DNA of 64,000 nucleotides from Isoetes taiwanensis (GCA_021234155.1 JAJEKV010000028.1:14064168-14128167), one strand, 5' to 3'. Positions 10,756-23,223 are shown, numbered from the stretch's first letter. Translations and numbers: made by a program. The notes: a model not told the origin generated them from the sequence alone.

Positions 10756-12160
10756 GAAACTTGATTATTCCAGGGATAAATTGCTGCTGATGGTGAAGGG
10801 ATTAACCGCAAAAGTTGTGACTTTGATGGGGCCGAAATTAAACATTAATACAGTTCTATTTCTACTCAGATTTACGGAAACTCTGAGCCATTACACTTGC
10901 AGTTTTTGATTCGCTGGATGTTGACTTCCAAATCAAAACTTATTAGATCGTTTGCCCTTCCCAGAAGTTTACATCATCACATTATGAATCCGGCCTCCCG
11001 GTGCCAGTTAAACTTCTTTAGGAAATCAATAGCCCCTCTTTTTAGAAATCCAGATTAATATGGCTCATGTGGATTCTCTGTGTCTCAACGAGCAGTTGCC
11101 CGCAGAATAAAACCTGTCTCAGCCAACAACTAAAGCTCGCTGTGTATGGTTCATGTGAAGGCTCGGTTGCCATGGATGCCCTATCTTAATCTGTATTAAA
11201 TACTCAGGCTTATATAAAACCAAAAAAATACAAAGGCAAAAGTACATCTGTGAGGTTTAACTCAAGCTACGCTTAGCAACACTAAATTCTTATGATTTGC
11301 AAAGCCTGCTTGCTAAACTATTATTGCATGGGCTGAGAACATACCTGGTTTTTTTCTTTTTTGCTTCACGAAATTAGTTATCGTCTTTAATCAATTAACG
11401 GTACCAGCTAATCTCTGCGCCAAGGAATTGCAAACACTCAATTATTCTCACAAATAGCATGAATTGCTCACAAATAGCTTAAACTGTATTTCTATCACAA
11501 TAGCCAAGGCATAAATTCTACTTTCTGGGCAAGATAAGCTTGAATAAACCCAACAGATAACTCCTGCTTGCCTTAAAAATCTTGCAGTCTTTCGGAGGTT
11601 TAATAGGGCAGCAGAGAGCAGACCGAAGCAGTCTCAGGCTTCCTACACTGATAACTGATTGGAAGTCCGATCTGTTTTTTTACCTAGGGGTTCATCAGTT
11701 GATTAGATTAGACAAAAAGGGGAAGAATGGGTTAAAAATACCTGCTATATCGCTGTCAAAATCTCTGCATAAGATCGTTGTGAACTATGGTGGAAGCTTT
11801 AGAATGCATCCTTCTGTCTGGCACATTGGCACATCAAAAATCACTTTGCAGCAGAGCGATTTCGAGTTAGAGCAATGTGTGAAGCAAACAGAATCGGAGA
11901 AGGCAGCGACACGTTAGGAAGCGCCTTGACGGAGGAGATTCTTCTAAAGCCGATAAGAACAAACTGACGTGGCTTTGTGGAAAATTTTCTTCAGAATTTT
12001 TTTTTCTTCCTATTTTTTTCCCCGGACGAGAATCCAAAGAATATGAGAATTGAATCTTGGCTAGAATCGATTATATAAGTGTAGATAGCCTATAATTACA
12101 TAATAAGTAATTAACGAAAAGTTGATCTTTTCAATAGAGTTAAGTTCCTATATTCTTGTT
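10756..12160. other. Non-coding or unrecognised, one 111-codon ORF
   Basis: An open frame at 11582-11917 (plus) has no hydrophobic run, repeat or motif I recognise, and no splice context decides whether it is real. The rest is stop-dense. A poly(T) run occurs at 11996-12020. Confidence 0.35.
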
Positions 12161-12316
12161 GTGAGTTTTGCAGGGTTGTTGCAGGTTCGTCACCTTAGCG
12201 TAATGCTGAGGACAGCATTATCCTAAGGGGGGGAGAATGTGACATTCCAGGGAAATATATGCCATAAATATGTATATTTCCGGGTCCGTCACTATATACA
12301 AGTCTACCTTCATAGC
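12161..12316 (+). mobile_element. Ty3/gypsy 3' end stub: polypurine tract and LTR start
   Basis: GCTGAGGACAGCATTATCC is followed by a polypurine tract AAGGGGGGGAGAA at 12225-12237 and then TGTGACATTCC from 12238. This is the layout of the end of a plus-strand gypsy coding region, its PPT and the first bases of a 3' LTR. The LTR is cut at about 12316, where the opposite-strand LTR of family A begins, so family A probably inserted here. No second copy was found. Confidence 0.6.
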
Positions 12317-12671
12317 TGTTAGAGCCAGAACTCTAAACTTGCAAGAAGGATGAAAAACCCCAACAATCCAAGCTCAATCTATCAGATCAAGGCAATGCAC
12401 AACACAAAGAATCATCATCTCCATAGCTAGATCAAGCAAAATCCTCTCTCAATATACCGTCCCTTTGTTCTCCTCTCTCTGCTCAGATAATCCAATGCTC
12501 ATCATGGATACGTGCAAATATCCTGCACGCGTGCATGTGCGTACATCACTCCATATACGGTATACTATCTTCTATACCCCCTCAATAGTGGTGAATGTGG
12601 TGAGTGGTGACAAGTGTGGTGAGTGGTGACGAGTGTGGTGATGAGTGTGGTGAGTGGTGATCACCCCAACA
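12317..12671 (-). repeat. LTR of gypsy family A (3' LTR on minus strand)
   Basis: A 355-bp segment whose reverse complement matches 34703-35059 along its length. On the minus strand it starts TGTTGGGGTGATCACC and ends CTCTAACA, the usual TG..CA borders. Shared landmarks include the (TCACCACTCACCACAC)-type repeat at the start and the TTGATCTAGCTATGGAG stretch. It lies 3' of the minus-strand integrase, as a 3' LTR should. Confidence 0.85.
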
Positions 12672-13088
12672 GTGGCGACCACAGTGGGAAAATATGCCAC
12701 TCCGTGGCGGAGAACCCACAACAAAACATGCTACTATGGTCCTTAGGACATGTCCCCAAATGACATATTTACATGCACATTGAGAAATAAAATTACCCTC
12801 CTCAAATCCAAATGACTAGCACAAAACAAATTGGTCCAAAATGACAGTGACGAAACAGAGCCTCTGTAACTATGGCAAACTTTGAAAGCTGATATCTTGA
12901 GTTCCAGAACTCCGTTTGACCTGCACCATAGCTCGTTGGATTCGTATCGCCGAAACACATCTTTTGATGTAGGATAAATGAAGTATTATTGAACTGTCAC
13001 CATCTGGTTTTACAGAAAAAACGACCTGCTGTAACTCAAAAATTCTCCACAATTCTCTGTAATTGGAGCTATGCCAAATCTAAATCCC

Positions 13089-14259
13089 TTAGAAAAACAC
13101 TTCTCTTTCAAAATAAGGTCTGAGATCCTTGCTATTTCTGGGATTAGGCAACAATTCCCCTTCTGGAGTCATCAAGTAGAAAACCCCATCTGGTACCTCT
13201 TTATCAATCAGAAATGGGCCTTCCCATGGGCTTTGAAATTTGGATAAATGCTTCTTAGTGGTCCTGCACAACACTAGTTGCCTTTCCTCAAATGGATTGA
13301 CAACCTGTAACTTGTCTTTGATAAGCTTGACCTTCTGTTTATGCCTCATATTGAAGTCTGCTGCTTCTTGTCTCATCTCTTGCAATTGCAACAAATCATC
13401 CATCCTATTATGCACTTGATTTGGAGTTGGAACTTCTCCTAAATTCTCATAATAAGGTAGCTCCACAAATGAACACAAAGGAATGTCCAAATGAATAGGC
13501 ATCACAGCCTGCACTCCATAGACCAATTCAAATGGTGTAAATCCTGTAGCCAACTTGTAAGTACACCTGAAACTCCATAAGGCACCTGTTAAAGCTTCAT
13601 GCCAATTTCTTTGATTATCCTTCACTATTTTGGCCAAAATAGCTTTCAGAATTTTGTAAGTAGACTCAGCTTGTCTATTTCCCTGTGGATAATAAGCAGA
13701 AGCTTGCACATGTTGAACACCAATCTTTTCTGTTAACTGAGCTACTACTTTTCCCATGAAATGAGTTCCCCGATCAGACAAAAGAATGGTTGGAACACCA
13801 AACTGAGAAATCAAATTGTGATAAAGAAAGCTTCTCGTGGTATTTTTCTCAGAGCATGCTTTGTTGAATTGCTTCTACCCACTTAAGTAAACATACATGT
13901 GGCTGCCAAGATATACTTATGACCTTTGGAAGATGGAGGATTGATAGGCCCAATGTAATCCAATCCCCACATATGAAATGGACCAATGCTCAAAATAGGG
14001 TGGAATGGCATATTATTGTGGCTTGTCAATTGTTTATGCCTTTGACACTTCTCACATTTGCTAACAAAGTCTCTAGTATCCTTGTAAAGAGTTGGCCAAT
14101 AATATCCCCAATGAAGGATCTTCCTAGCGTGGGTTCCGCTGCAAAATGTCCTCGACAATCATGTGCTTGCTGCAACAAATCATGAGTTTGCTGACCAGCA
14201 ACACACCTTAATAAGAGACCTTCCATAGTCCTCTTATAAAGAATAGCCTCATGCACCAC
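13089..14259 (-). pseudogene. Gypsy family A integrase
   Basis: The zinc-binding His pair appears in AHDCRGHFAAEP (about 14170-14135), and CEKCQRHKQ (about 14060-14030) supplies the Cys pair. Core residues: WGLDYIGPI (first Asp, about 13970), LLSDRGTHF (second Asp, about 13785) and GNRQAESTYKILKA (Glu, about 13690), with the Asp-Glu spacing of the retroviral integrase class. The C-terminal module SPWEGPFLIDKEV sits near 13225. All catalytic residues are present, but frames change near 14120 and between 13883 and 13814, so the enzyme is broken. Confidence 0.85.
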
Positions 14260-14408
14260 ATAACCAGCTGCTTATACTCAAAGAGCATGCTTTTGTTGCT
14301 TTGAAAATGATGAAGAATAAGTCTGATCTTGTAAATACCTGTATATATTGGCATACCAAAGATCCACGGTCTCAATGAACACACGTAATACTCCATTATC
14401 CCGAAATG

Positions 14409-14831
14409 CTACTTGCTGGTTCTGTTTTCCTCTTCTATTTCAGCACCACTACTCAAATAGGAACTTGGATTATGAGCTCCTTGAGCCATCTTAACATACT
14501 TCAATTCAAATTCTTGTATGATAAGAGCCCATCTTGTAAACTTAGGATCTTGGACAGTCTTGTTGTAAATGCATGGCAATGGGTTCACATCCATATGAAT
14601 GTAAACATATTGTACATTGGCTGAATTCCATTGCGAAGGAAGAAATTAATGTCTAAATTTATTCAAGGCCCACTTCAATGCCAACCCAAGATGCTCCACA
14701 TGAGTCCATTTCTGCTCTTGTGGGGTTAACAACCTACTAGCATAGTAATTCACATCATAATGCTTTTGCTGATTTTTCCGACATAGTGTAACAGCCAAAG
14801 CTTGCTCCCAAACTGTAAAGAATAAATGCAT
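14409..14831 (-). pseudogene. Gypsy family A RNase H remnant
   Basis: Two minus-strand frames: YYASRLLTPQEQKWTHVEHL and ALKWALNKFRH (14831-14646), then KFTRWALIIQEFELKYVKMA (14594-14409). These are the middle and end of the RNase H that follows gypsy RT. The same segments recur at 47760-48078, which supports a shared family. A frameshift near 14640 separates the halves. Confidence 0.8.
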
Positions 14832-14880
14832 TAGAGATTTTTTGGGATATCATAATATTCTAATAAGAGATGTCTAAAAT

Positions 14881-15780
14881 TCCACATCAGCTTTTGGGAT
14901 GCACCAATAAGAAGAGGCTTGTAGTTGGTTCAATTCCAGTAATATGTGGCACTCCAAACCCGATGTATTAAATGAAAGGATTTAATGACAATGAATATAG
15001 GAAGGAATCTAGGAAGGAATCCCCATGATACTTCCAAATCCCCATGAACTTCTCCCGCCATCGAGACAAAGCGTTCCACAACAATGTGAAAAATTGAGTC
15101 TGCATGACACTAAAACAGTGAATTAGGTTCGTTCTTTTGATTCTTCGATTGATTGCATCTTCTTTGTATGTTTATCTATGTTTTTTTTTTTTCTTATTAT
15201 AAAAACATTCTGCAGTGCAATCGTATTCCGCTCAGTGGAGTTAAGGAAGGATTGATAAGAAACGATTGATAAGAAAGCGGCAGTAGCATTTACATATTGC
15301 AGATGGATCCATAGTGTTGAGGCACCCGTTCGTTCTTTTTCTTTTCACTCCATTGCGGTAACAGAGATAAGAGCTTCACAGTTGCATTGTTTTCTTTATT
15401 TTAGGGTTCTTTCAATAATTTAATATAATTCTCTATACAATATCATCTGGCTGCAGGCCATCTTAGGATTTTAGACTTCATAATATTATGTCACACACTG
15501 GCCTGAGCTCTTCCTCTCATGTCTATGCATGTTGATCTTTATTCTTCACATCATGTATTTGCATAAGGATAGGAATATATGAACTGAAGAATTTTTTAGT
15601 GTAGTTATCATTCTCCTGAGCTAAGTTCTTGACTAAAGCCAACAAAAATGTAATTGGTTTTAAATGTATTGGCAGCTTAATGCAATTGTATTGTATCAAA
15701 TAGACTCACAAATGCTTAGGTATGATCTTTAATGAATATTGCAGGTCCTAGCAGCAGAAAAAATTTAAGGCATGTGGTGT
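14881..15780. other. Possible 5' region and intron of an unrecognised gene
   Basis: No long frame. Splice-acceptor-like sites are visible (TTACATATTGCAG before 15302 and AATATTGCAG before 15746), as is a poly(T) run at 15181-15192. These and the exon-like blocks after 21729 suggest this is the upstream half of the gene later cut by the LINE at 15780-21600. That link is inference. Confidence 0.3.
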
Positions 15781-16103
15781 TTTTTTTTTTTTTGAAGAAC
15801 TGTGTCATCAATATATTAAAAGAATGTTAATGTTACAAAGCAAGTGAGGAGGAAGGAGAACTGCCCCAAAGAGACAAATATACCTCGACACTCCACAACA
15901 AACTCACGTAAAAACCGCAATCTCCATCACTGCATAAACCCACCATCACCATCTACAACACCCAAGAAGTCCCGCCAAATGGCAAACTTCCGCTCTACTA
16001 CTCCCGGAACACCGTAAAGCTTTGAAATAGCTTGTACCGAAGTCGAGGAATCGGAGGCCGCAGTTCTTTGAATCCCCGAAAGATCCACAACCCGCCGCCT
16101 AAA

Positions 16104-17223
16104 TCAGCCACACCAACCAAACCACGCGACAGATGCAAGGCTTCTTTGTCGTAAGAGCGGCCAAGCACCAGATACACATGAAGCAGCAGAATGCTGGCTA
16201 GTCAATCTCACCTGAAATAGAGCCCTAACCCAATCCTGTGCACACGCAAGTGAGGGCATAAAAACGGACAATGCTCCACGCCTCACGATGAAGGCCACAA
16301 CAAGGGGCGTGAGAGGGCTCACACCGCCTAAAACCGACTCAAGGGCATTCACCGACATAGTTGATTGCACCACCGGCCACGAGCAGCACCTAACCTTCGG
16401 TGGGGAAGTGAGCTCCATGTCCACGCCCAAACCGAAGCCATCGAGAACCCTAAGGCGCAGACCACTTGCCTGGAAGGGGCAGTGTGTCATGAATAGCCAA
16501 AGACCCGTAACAAGACCGCACAAAGCAAGAAGACACAACATCCGGATGAACCTTCCAAACCTGCACCACCACATCATCCTGAGGGACTATAGGTATGTGT
16601 AGCGAATACTCCCCCCCACGTGCTCCCGATAGCCCTCCACGCCCCAGCGTAAAGCGAGCTTCGAAGAACTCCCACGGCTAGCTGACCACCCCAATACCAA
16701 TCCTCCAAGGTGAGCACAAAGAAGCTCGCCTCCAACGGGCGTAAGTCCCGAAAGCATGCATGGGACCAAGAAGGGCAAGTGCGCAGGGGTAAAGGAACCC
16801 ACAAGAAAGGAGAAGAATGGTGATAAATGAAGCATAATCTAGCCGGAAGAGCACACGCACATGATCTCAAGCCCGCAACACTCACGTGAGAAAAGGGGAT
16901 GCATGTGGGAAAGGCCGGAGACCATACAAATGCGGTGCCGTGGCAACTCCACATGCACGACGGCTTCCCAAACGCCACACAATGGCGAAGAGACTGCAAC
17001 AACAGTCCGCACTGTGAGAAGATGCTCCATCCTGCCGAATGCTCCAAACAAACTTGGAGACCAACACCTTACTATGCAGCGCTAAATCCGAATGGCCAAG
17101 CCCCCATCCTCCCCCGGGCGAGACACTTCCACCAAGCCACTTTAACAACCCCTTCATCATCCCCCCCACACAAAATTTGAACAATCTTATCCAAAGCACG
17201 AATCTTACCCTCGGAGCTAGCAT
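16104..17223 (-). pseudogene. LINE ORF2 C-terminal region
   Basis: Several minus-strand frames of 60-157 codons tile this stretch, rich in Trp, Cys and His and lacking long hydrophobic order, consistent with the post-RT region of an L1-type ORF2. I cannot align them to a specific zinc motif by eye. Opposite-strand open frames here are proline- and serine-rich shadows. Confidence 0.45.
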
Positions 17224-17496
17224 CGCAGATCTTTCAGATACACATGAGTGCTACAAAGTAATGACTTGGCAATAGTGATCCTACCCGCCATGGACAACTT
17301 GCTACCCTTCCACCAATTGAGGTGTTTACGCAATCCCCGCAAAATCTCATCCCACACCCTCCCCATGGAAACATCCCTCCAAAGGGAATACCCAATAGCT
17401 TAGTACACACATTACACAGGAAGCACCTTCCAAGGGAATAGAGCCAAACAAGGGGAGGGGAGGGGGGGTGAGTCACTGGGCCCATAATCGGAGCAC

Positions 17497-17911
17497 TTAC
17501 CCCAATTCAAGAATGCCCGAGGCCAAGGAGAAAGTATCCAACAAACCCTTCACATTCTGCAAATTCCTCTCTTCTCTACCATCCCGCATCCGGCCCATCC
17601 ACCACTCCCTCCTCCACCACTGCAGCCAAAACAATCGAGACAAAGGTGCCTCATACAATCGTAAACAAAACGGCGCCAAAGGGCACCCCCGACGCACCCT
17701 CTCGCCTAAGGAGAAAAGGCGGAGGGTTCACCACGCACACACCACCGTAGTCTGCGGCCGACCTATGTAGCTTCATGATCGTTTCTCGAAAGCGTGGACC
17801 ACGCCAACGCTTAACATCATGGCGCATAAGAACTCCCCAACGGACACTATCGTAAGCTTTGGCAAAGTCAAGCTTAAGATAGGCAATGCCTTGCCCTTCT
17901 TTTCCGCCCAA
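17497..17911 (-). pseudogene. LINE reverse transcriptase remnant
   Basis: YLKLDFAKAYDSVRWGVL near 17885-17835 is the first catalytic Asp block of a plant L1-type RT. RRGCPLAPFCLRLYEAPLSR near 17697-17640 is the next block. NLQNVKGLLDTFSLASG (about 17565-17515) is the segment that normally follows the YADD/FADD active site, but the active-site block is missing, so an internal deletion near 17600 is likely. Confidence 0.8.
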
Positions 17912-19256
17912 TAAAGGCCCTCATAAGCTCGCGGCAACATTAGTCAAAATGTTCCTCCCAGTGGACAAACCCACATTGCACCTTACTAATGGAAGAAGTC
18001 AACACCTAGCTTCAACTTCTGCCAGGGCTTTTCGCAATAATCTTATACACAGAGGACAACAAGGAGATAGGCCTCCAATCATTAATAGTAGAAGGCTGCT
18101 TAACCTTAGGAATCAAGGAAATGCATGCTGTGATTCAAGATTCTATCCATTTGAGAAGACCGCAAAGAACTCAAGGTACACCCGTACAATCACTCACCAG
18201 CCACTCCCAATAAGTCCGAAAGAACTCCACAGGGGATGCCATCCAGTCCAGGACATTTATCCTTGGCCATGCACATACATGCCACCGTTAAATCCTCTCC
18301 GAGAGCTCTGCTCCCAAGCTCTCACGCCGGGTGAGGGTAATAGATGGCTTAATGTTTCCCCCAAAACAAGCTCCCCGCATCTCTTGCTCATAGGGGAAGA
18401 GTATAAAGTGCGAAAAACCCCGAGAAATGGGCATGCACATACCTCTGCAAATCAGCGGATCCTCCAAAGTCCGGCCATCGTAAAGCAAGGGACGCCATAG
18501 ATGCACATATTGCCCTCGCTTAGCCGCTCAAGAAGAACACCGACGCAACCAGTCCCCCTCCTTCAACCGTGGGGGTTGCCTTCACACGTGCCTCTCGCAC
18601 TTTAACCTGCTCCAGAGCAACAATACGCTGCAACACCAGATTCTCCCTAATGCCATCGGAAGGTCAGCGCTCCCTCCTTCCAACTCCCCGATAGAGACCA
18701 TGCAACTCCCGCCGCCCGCCTGCACACGCCGCCACCAAAGACCTTGGCAAAACGCTTCACCGCCAAGGCAGCCACCATACCGCATATACCCTTCGTGAGA
18801 TGAAAATGTATCAAGCCACAACTCCCGCACCGGGCCGAAAAACCGCGACGCCCGCCGGGTTTCCGGTGTTCAAACGAACACCGGCCCTAGAGGGCCGAGG
18901 GCAATCGCACCCCGACCGACAAAACCCGAGGGTAATGATCAGAAATGGAGGTAGACAAAATGTTACTCCGGGCCAAGAAAGAGGGCACACCATCCAAAGG
19001 CACATGGGGAAGCATAACACCGTCATGCCTAGCATACGCCTGCCCGCACCAATCTGCTTATTACAATAGGTGAAAGACAAGTCCCTGTGGATCTCAACAA
19101 AGGCCAAATCCTCGCAACAAACGAGACCATCGGTTCCTCTCAAACCCATGCACAACCTGGGTTCCGCAACTGCAGCGATCCTCTACTGCCTACCATATTA
19201 AAGTCCCCTAACAACAACCAAAGTTTAATTGCAACCCACCAAGGCTCAGAACTTAT

Positions 19257-19608
19257 TCAACCGTGGCCCATAAAGCACCCCTCACGAGAAGGCTGATTAG
19301 GGGCATAAACATTAACAATCCCCACTCTTGCCCCTCCCTCCAACCACTTAATGATTGCCCACCCACCAAACTCGCTCGCCTGCAGTAATACGTGGACTCG
19401 CGACATCCATCCTCCAAGCAATAAGAGTACCCCCACTAGTCCGCGTAAGAAGAAGCAATAGAGGCAAACCGCCACCAACCATACTCATGAGCCTAGACAT
19501 ATCACCCTCAGGATACTTATGCTCCTCAATGCAAACAATATCGACGAATCGCCAAAGTGCTAAAGAAACACGCGCCCTCTTACTACTAGAGGACCGCACT
19601 CGCGACAT
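19257..19608 (-). pseudogene. LINE endonuclease remnant
   Basis: The frame at 19608-19348 reads FVDIVCIEEHKYPEGDMSRL, matching the conserved Glu-containing block near the start of the LINE endonuclease, followed by SGGTLIAWR. The frame at 19478-19257 reads ARVGIVNVYAPNQPSREG, the next conserved strand. Frames differ, so the domain is broken. The GDFN and SDH blocks should lie further left, around 19200-18850, but are too decayed for me to place. Confidence 0.7.
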
Positions 19609-19725
19609 TCCAACCGAGGATCCAACCTATTCATTCCGGAGGAGAAGTGCCAAGCCCCACATGCCCACCCACCCGGCCATCGATCCAACTCCACATAGTC
19701 ATCACCTAGAGCCGTGGAGGATTAA

Positions 19726-21445
19726 TCACAAAGAAAGTGACCCACAACTGCTGCGTGACCTCCACTTCCAACACGGTTGGAAGTCCCCGTGCACCTCCAT
19801 AGGGTCATGGGCCACACTCAAATCAACCTCCAACCGCCGCGCTCCAGCCCACCTCATGCTCGGCCATATCGCTACCCCGACATCCCTAAAGGGATCACCC
19901 TCCCTCCCACAGCCCCGTCCCCCCGACCTAGCCACAACCAAATCATCATCCGAGGCCTCCCCTCGAGCCACCACGCCCCTAGCCCCCGCCGTCAATGGGC
20001 GGCCAGCACAGCTAGCCCGCCCCGCCTCGTCCCTACACCACCTCTCCCAACCACACCACCACCTCGCCCAACTCCATTCATTTGCACCACGGAGTCCTCC
20101 TTTGGTACCTCCGTGAACAAAAGGAATCCCGCCCCTCACAAGCACTCCGCAACCCCTACCACATCACCAAAGACCAAAGGATCATCACCAGGTCGATGGC
20201 AAAAGACAATAGATGGAAACATCCGGGATCTCAGAGCCATTCAAAAGCTTCAATCGAACAGAAAAATGCCGGACCACTACGTGACCGAAGAGAAGTGGGC
20301 ACGGCCGCAAAGCAAAGTGCAGAGCAACACGCATCTTGGGGACCCGCACAATAGAATGAGCCAAATATACACCTAGGCCATTAGCCATAGAAACCAAGAA
20401 ATCAGGGCACCATCGATCGTGAGGAAGATCCCGAATGCTGAACCAACACGGATTTTAACCACTTTGTCAAAGAATCGGTGGACATTGCCGGAGTATAATA
20501 CGATACAACACATATGAGTCACCCAAAGTATCCACCCTCGACTAACTAATCGCCGCGACCAAGACTCACCTCAAACATGATTATGAAAAATTATTTGGGA
20601 GGAATTTCGCAGACCGATACCTGGGCAAACCAACTACCAGATGTCCAAAGAAGCCAAGAGCTAAACCTCCTCGTGTCCAATATGTAACCCGAAGTAGCCC
20701 AACACCGCAAATGAAACTAGATTCTCAATAGTCCGAACATGCCCGGTATGATCAATATCTATCCATGGAGTCTCCGAAGAGCCGCCGCAGTCACAGAGTG
20801 ATGATCCTCCACAAATTTCGTGAGCCTTTGAACACGCAAAGTCCTACACCCGAGCCTTGGCGCTGATCCAATCCTGAAAACCCCCCGAAAGTGATGCGAA
20901 AGCAATAAAGGTCATTGTTCCGCCAAAGGCCGGGCAAGACAGAGTTGGGGCTGCCGCCTGCATCCCGAGAGGTATCCAGGGGCACCCTGAGGCACATCAG
21001 CCTACATGTACCCTAGAAGAGGGCGCTGTCACCAAGCAGTGATCTCTTCCCAAGCACAGGGAAGAGGGCATCATGCATCCGGGGCCTAAAGGGGGCATGC
21101 TTGATGGGATCAAGACCGAGTCTCCAAAACACACCCATCGGGGGTCTCGAAATTATATTGAGAGGAAGAGCAATCCACATACCTCTCAACCGAAGGGGAT
21201 TCCAAGAGCTCCCTCATCTCGCCACCAACCGCATGCCACTTCCTACAGCCCCCCCCTCTTCATGCATGCCGAGACCCGCGCCCTTCCCCTTTTTGGAGGA
21301 TTCTTCCTCCTCGCCATCTCCCCTTGGCTTCAGCCCCCAAGCCATGAGGCTCAATCGATCCCCATCACCACCGGCGGGAGCCATGACATCCCAACCAGTC
21401 CGAAATCAAATGTTTGCGGCAACAAACCACATGCAAAATAAATGA
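19726..21445 (-). pseudogene. LINE ORF1-like region
   Basis: The region upstream of the endonuclease in LINE orientation. Minus-strand frames (20145-19726, 20397-20185 and 20997-20791) are Gly/Arg/Trp-rich in places. This is where ORF1, the RNA-binding protein, should be. No zinc knuckle could be placed with certainty, so the call rests on position. Confidence 0.4.
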
Positions 21446-21728
21446 CGCTATACACCACCGAAAGAGCTCGGAACAAGCTTTCCAAGAGCCTAAGCACGCC
21501 AAAATCTGACACCAGATAAGAGAGATATCGCCGATCAAAGTTTCGCCGTCAGAACCCCAACCGCCCAATTCGACCGCCACAACCCTTCCCGTTGCTTATG
21601 GGAATACATGTGAATGTTGAGCTACTACAAGTCTTTTTGCTAAACTTGTAAGCATTCTGGCTATTAAAATGTGTTGTAATACCTTGATTTGATAGGAATT
21701 ATAAATTGAATACTTGGACAATATTTTG

Positions 21729-23223
21729 CAGGTTGATTCCTTCAAGTTAGATTTGGTGGCAGTCTATTGCAGAACAGGTCTACCAAATTAGAGCTTAGAT
21801 TTGTTGTCGTTCTACAAATACAACCTGTGCAGATAACCCAAATAGTCAGCTATGATCAAGTAAAAGATGAGGTAAGTGCAGATTTTGCACCTTATATTGA
21901 TAACCGTTATTTGTATCTGCGTGTGTATCTTCTAGTGAATAATATGGTATATGTCCATTTGCATAGGTAATGGCTACTACTAAACGTTCTAAAATTAGTC
22001 AAGTCACATTAAGGAACGGGAAGGATGACAATGGAAAATGGATCGATTTGGTTATCTCAGTGGGTTCTTGGGTGACAATGAGGCATGCTCAGCGTGGTAA
22101 CCATGCAGTAAAAAAGTGAAAGCTAAATGATTTGAGTGCACACTGGAAAGCGCAGGTTGTTGGATTTGTAATTAGTCGAGGTGGTGGAAGTATAGATGAG
22201 ATTGTTGTTGCACATGCCTATAGTCCTCAAGATATGTTGAAGGAGGATATTGCGAGGAGTCCTACATTTCCAAAGCTTGAAGTTAATGATCTTTGTTCTT
22301 CGAGTTCGGCAAATAAGGTCTCAAATTTCGTAGCATTACAAGCATGCTAGAGATCCATCATCATACTATTGGTCATTTGCTATTTCCTGATTTCTCTTCA
22401 TCTTCTCTTAGGGATCAAGGCGTTTGGTTCCACAAATACCACTAGACAAAATCAAATGGCAAGGGAAAGTTGACACTCAGTAGATCCGCCTGCACTATCA
22501 TACATTTCTAAAGGTATCAATGATGTGCAAACCCCTTACGGCCTTCGATGCCTATTATCAAGAGAAGTAGGAAAATTGTTGACGAAAAGAGGCGGGTCCG
22601 GGAGGTTTCGCAAAAGCCTTCATTCCCATAAGCATATTTGCTTTTCTTGCTCAAGGATATACAAACATTCAAGGTTGCACCACAAACATACACCTTTCAG
22701 CATGTTAGCGAAACCTCTCTTGAACACATATTTTATGGCGAATGGAGACAGCGAATCCATGAGATAGGTGGACAAATGACTCTTTGTGAGGTGGACTTGA
22801 GCAGCTTTACATTCAGGTAAGCATGAAATTTTTATTGACATTATGGTTCAAGCATTTAATCAATATACAACTTTTAGGTACAGTGCTTCCAAAGCAGACC
22901 TTATATTGTAACTTTTTTGTCCAAAGAAAAAAAGGCAAAGGGGAACATGGTCGGGCTTATGTTGGAAAGCAGTGGAGGAGCACTGCATCAGTCCGCCTTC
23001 AGTTGAATTGGTAGTGCATATGGGAGATGGTCATATTCAAGCTTTGCACGTGGAAGAGGAATGGACATTATTCGAGTGCAGAAGATTGTTGGAGTTGATA
23101 ACTGGACTTTCTGAATTCCATTATCTACTAGATGATAAGAAAGTAGGATATAGAAGAGAATACGCAGTCCGATACAAGGATTGCATACCTCCTCATACCT
23201 TGAGGATTAATAAAAATGATTGA
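21729..23223 (+). pseudogene. Unrecognised multi-exon gene with frame breaks
   Basis: Several exon-like blocks follow one another. One ends at AAAGATGAG|GTAAGT (21871) after LELRFVVVLQIQPVQITQIV. Next is a frame from ATG 21971 (KISQVTLRNGKDDNGKWIDL), broken by a TGA near 22120 but continuing as AHWKAQVVGFVISRGGGSID to about 22320. Then 22413-22560 follows a TCTCTTAG acceptor (LDKIKWQGKVDTQ then a stop), and a block ends at SSFTFR|GTAAGC (22817). The last open block, about 22972-23223, reads VELVVHMGDGHIQALHVEEE, then WTLFECRRLL, and ends in a stop. The last block alternates hydrophobic and polar residues in a way that suggests a small ubiquitin-like (beta-grasp) fold; this is inference. No family was recognised. 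Confidence 0.5.

Larger units (their letters stand above)
12672..14880 (-). mobile_element. Gypsy family A, 3' half (integrase and RNase H)
   Basis: A minus-strand Ty3/gypsy fragment containing RNase H (14831-14409), integrase (14259-13089) and about 415 bp of 3' untranslated sequence before the LTR. There is no chromodomain; the protein ends in a GPY/F module and NSKDLRPYFE, which points to the Tat/Athila side of Ty3/gypsy rather than the chromoviruses. It is truncated in RNase H near 14835. Related copies: 34131-38130 and 46160-48080. Confidence 0.85.
15780..21600 (-). mobile_element. LINE, near full length, decayed
   Basis: The minus-strand element ends in poly(A), seen as a T run at 15780-15793. 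Reading leftward there is an ORF1-like region (about 21445-19726), endonuclease (about 19608-19257), reverse transcriptase (17911-17497) and a long C-terminal region (17223-16104) rich in Trp and Cys. The element is GC-richer than its surroundings, and its coding strand has many frameshifts. It lies between exon-like sequences of one gene, so it seems to have inserted in an intron. Its family differs from the LINE at 461-3835. Confidence 0.8.

Noticed and set aside
16288-20376. Long plus-strand proline/serine-rich open frames (for example 17886-18500 and 19355-20116)
   Set aside because: They are antisense shadows of the GC-rich minus-strand LINE; the recognisable RT and endonuclease motifs are on the other strand.
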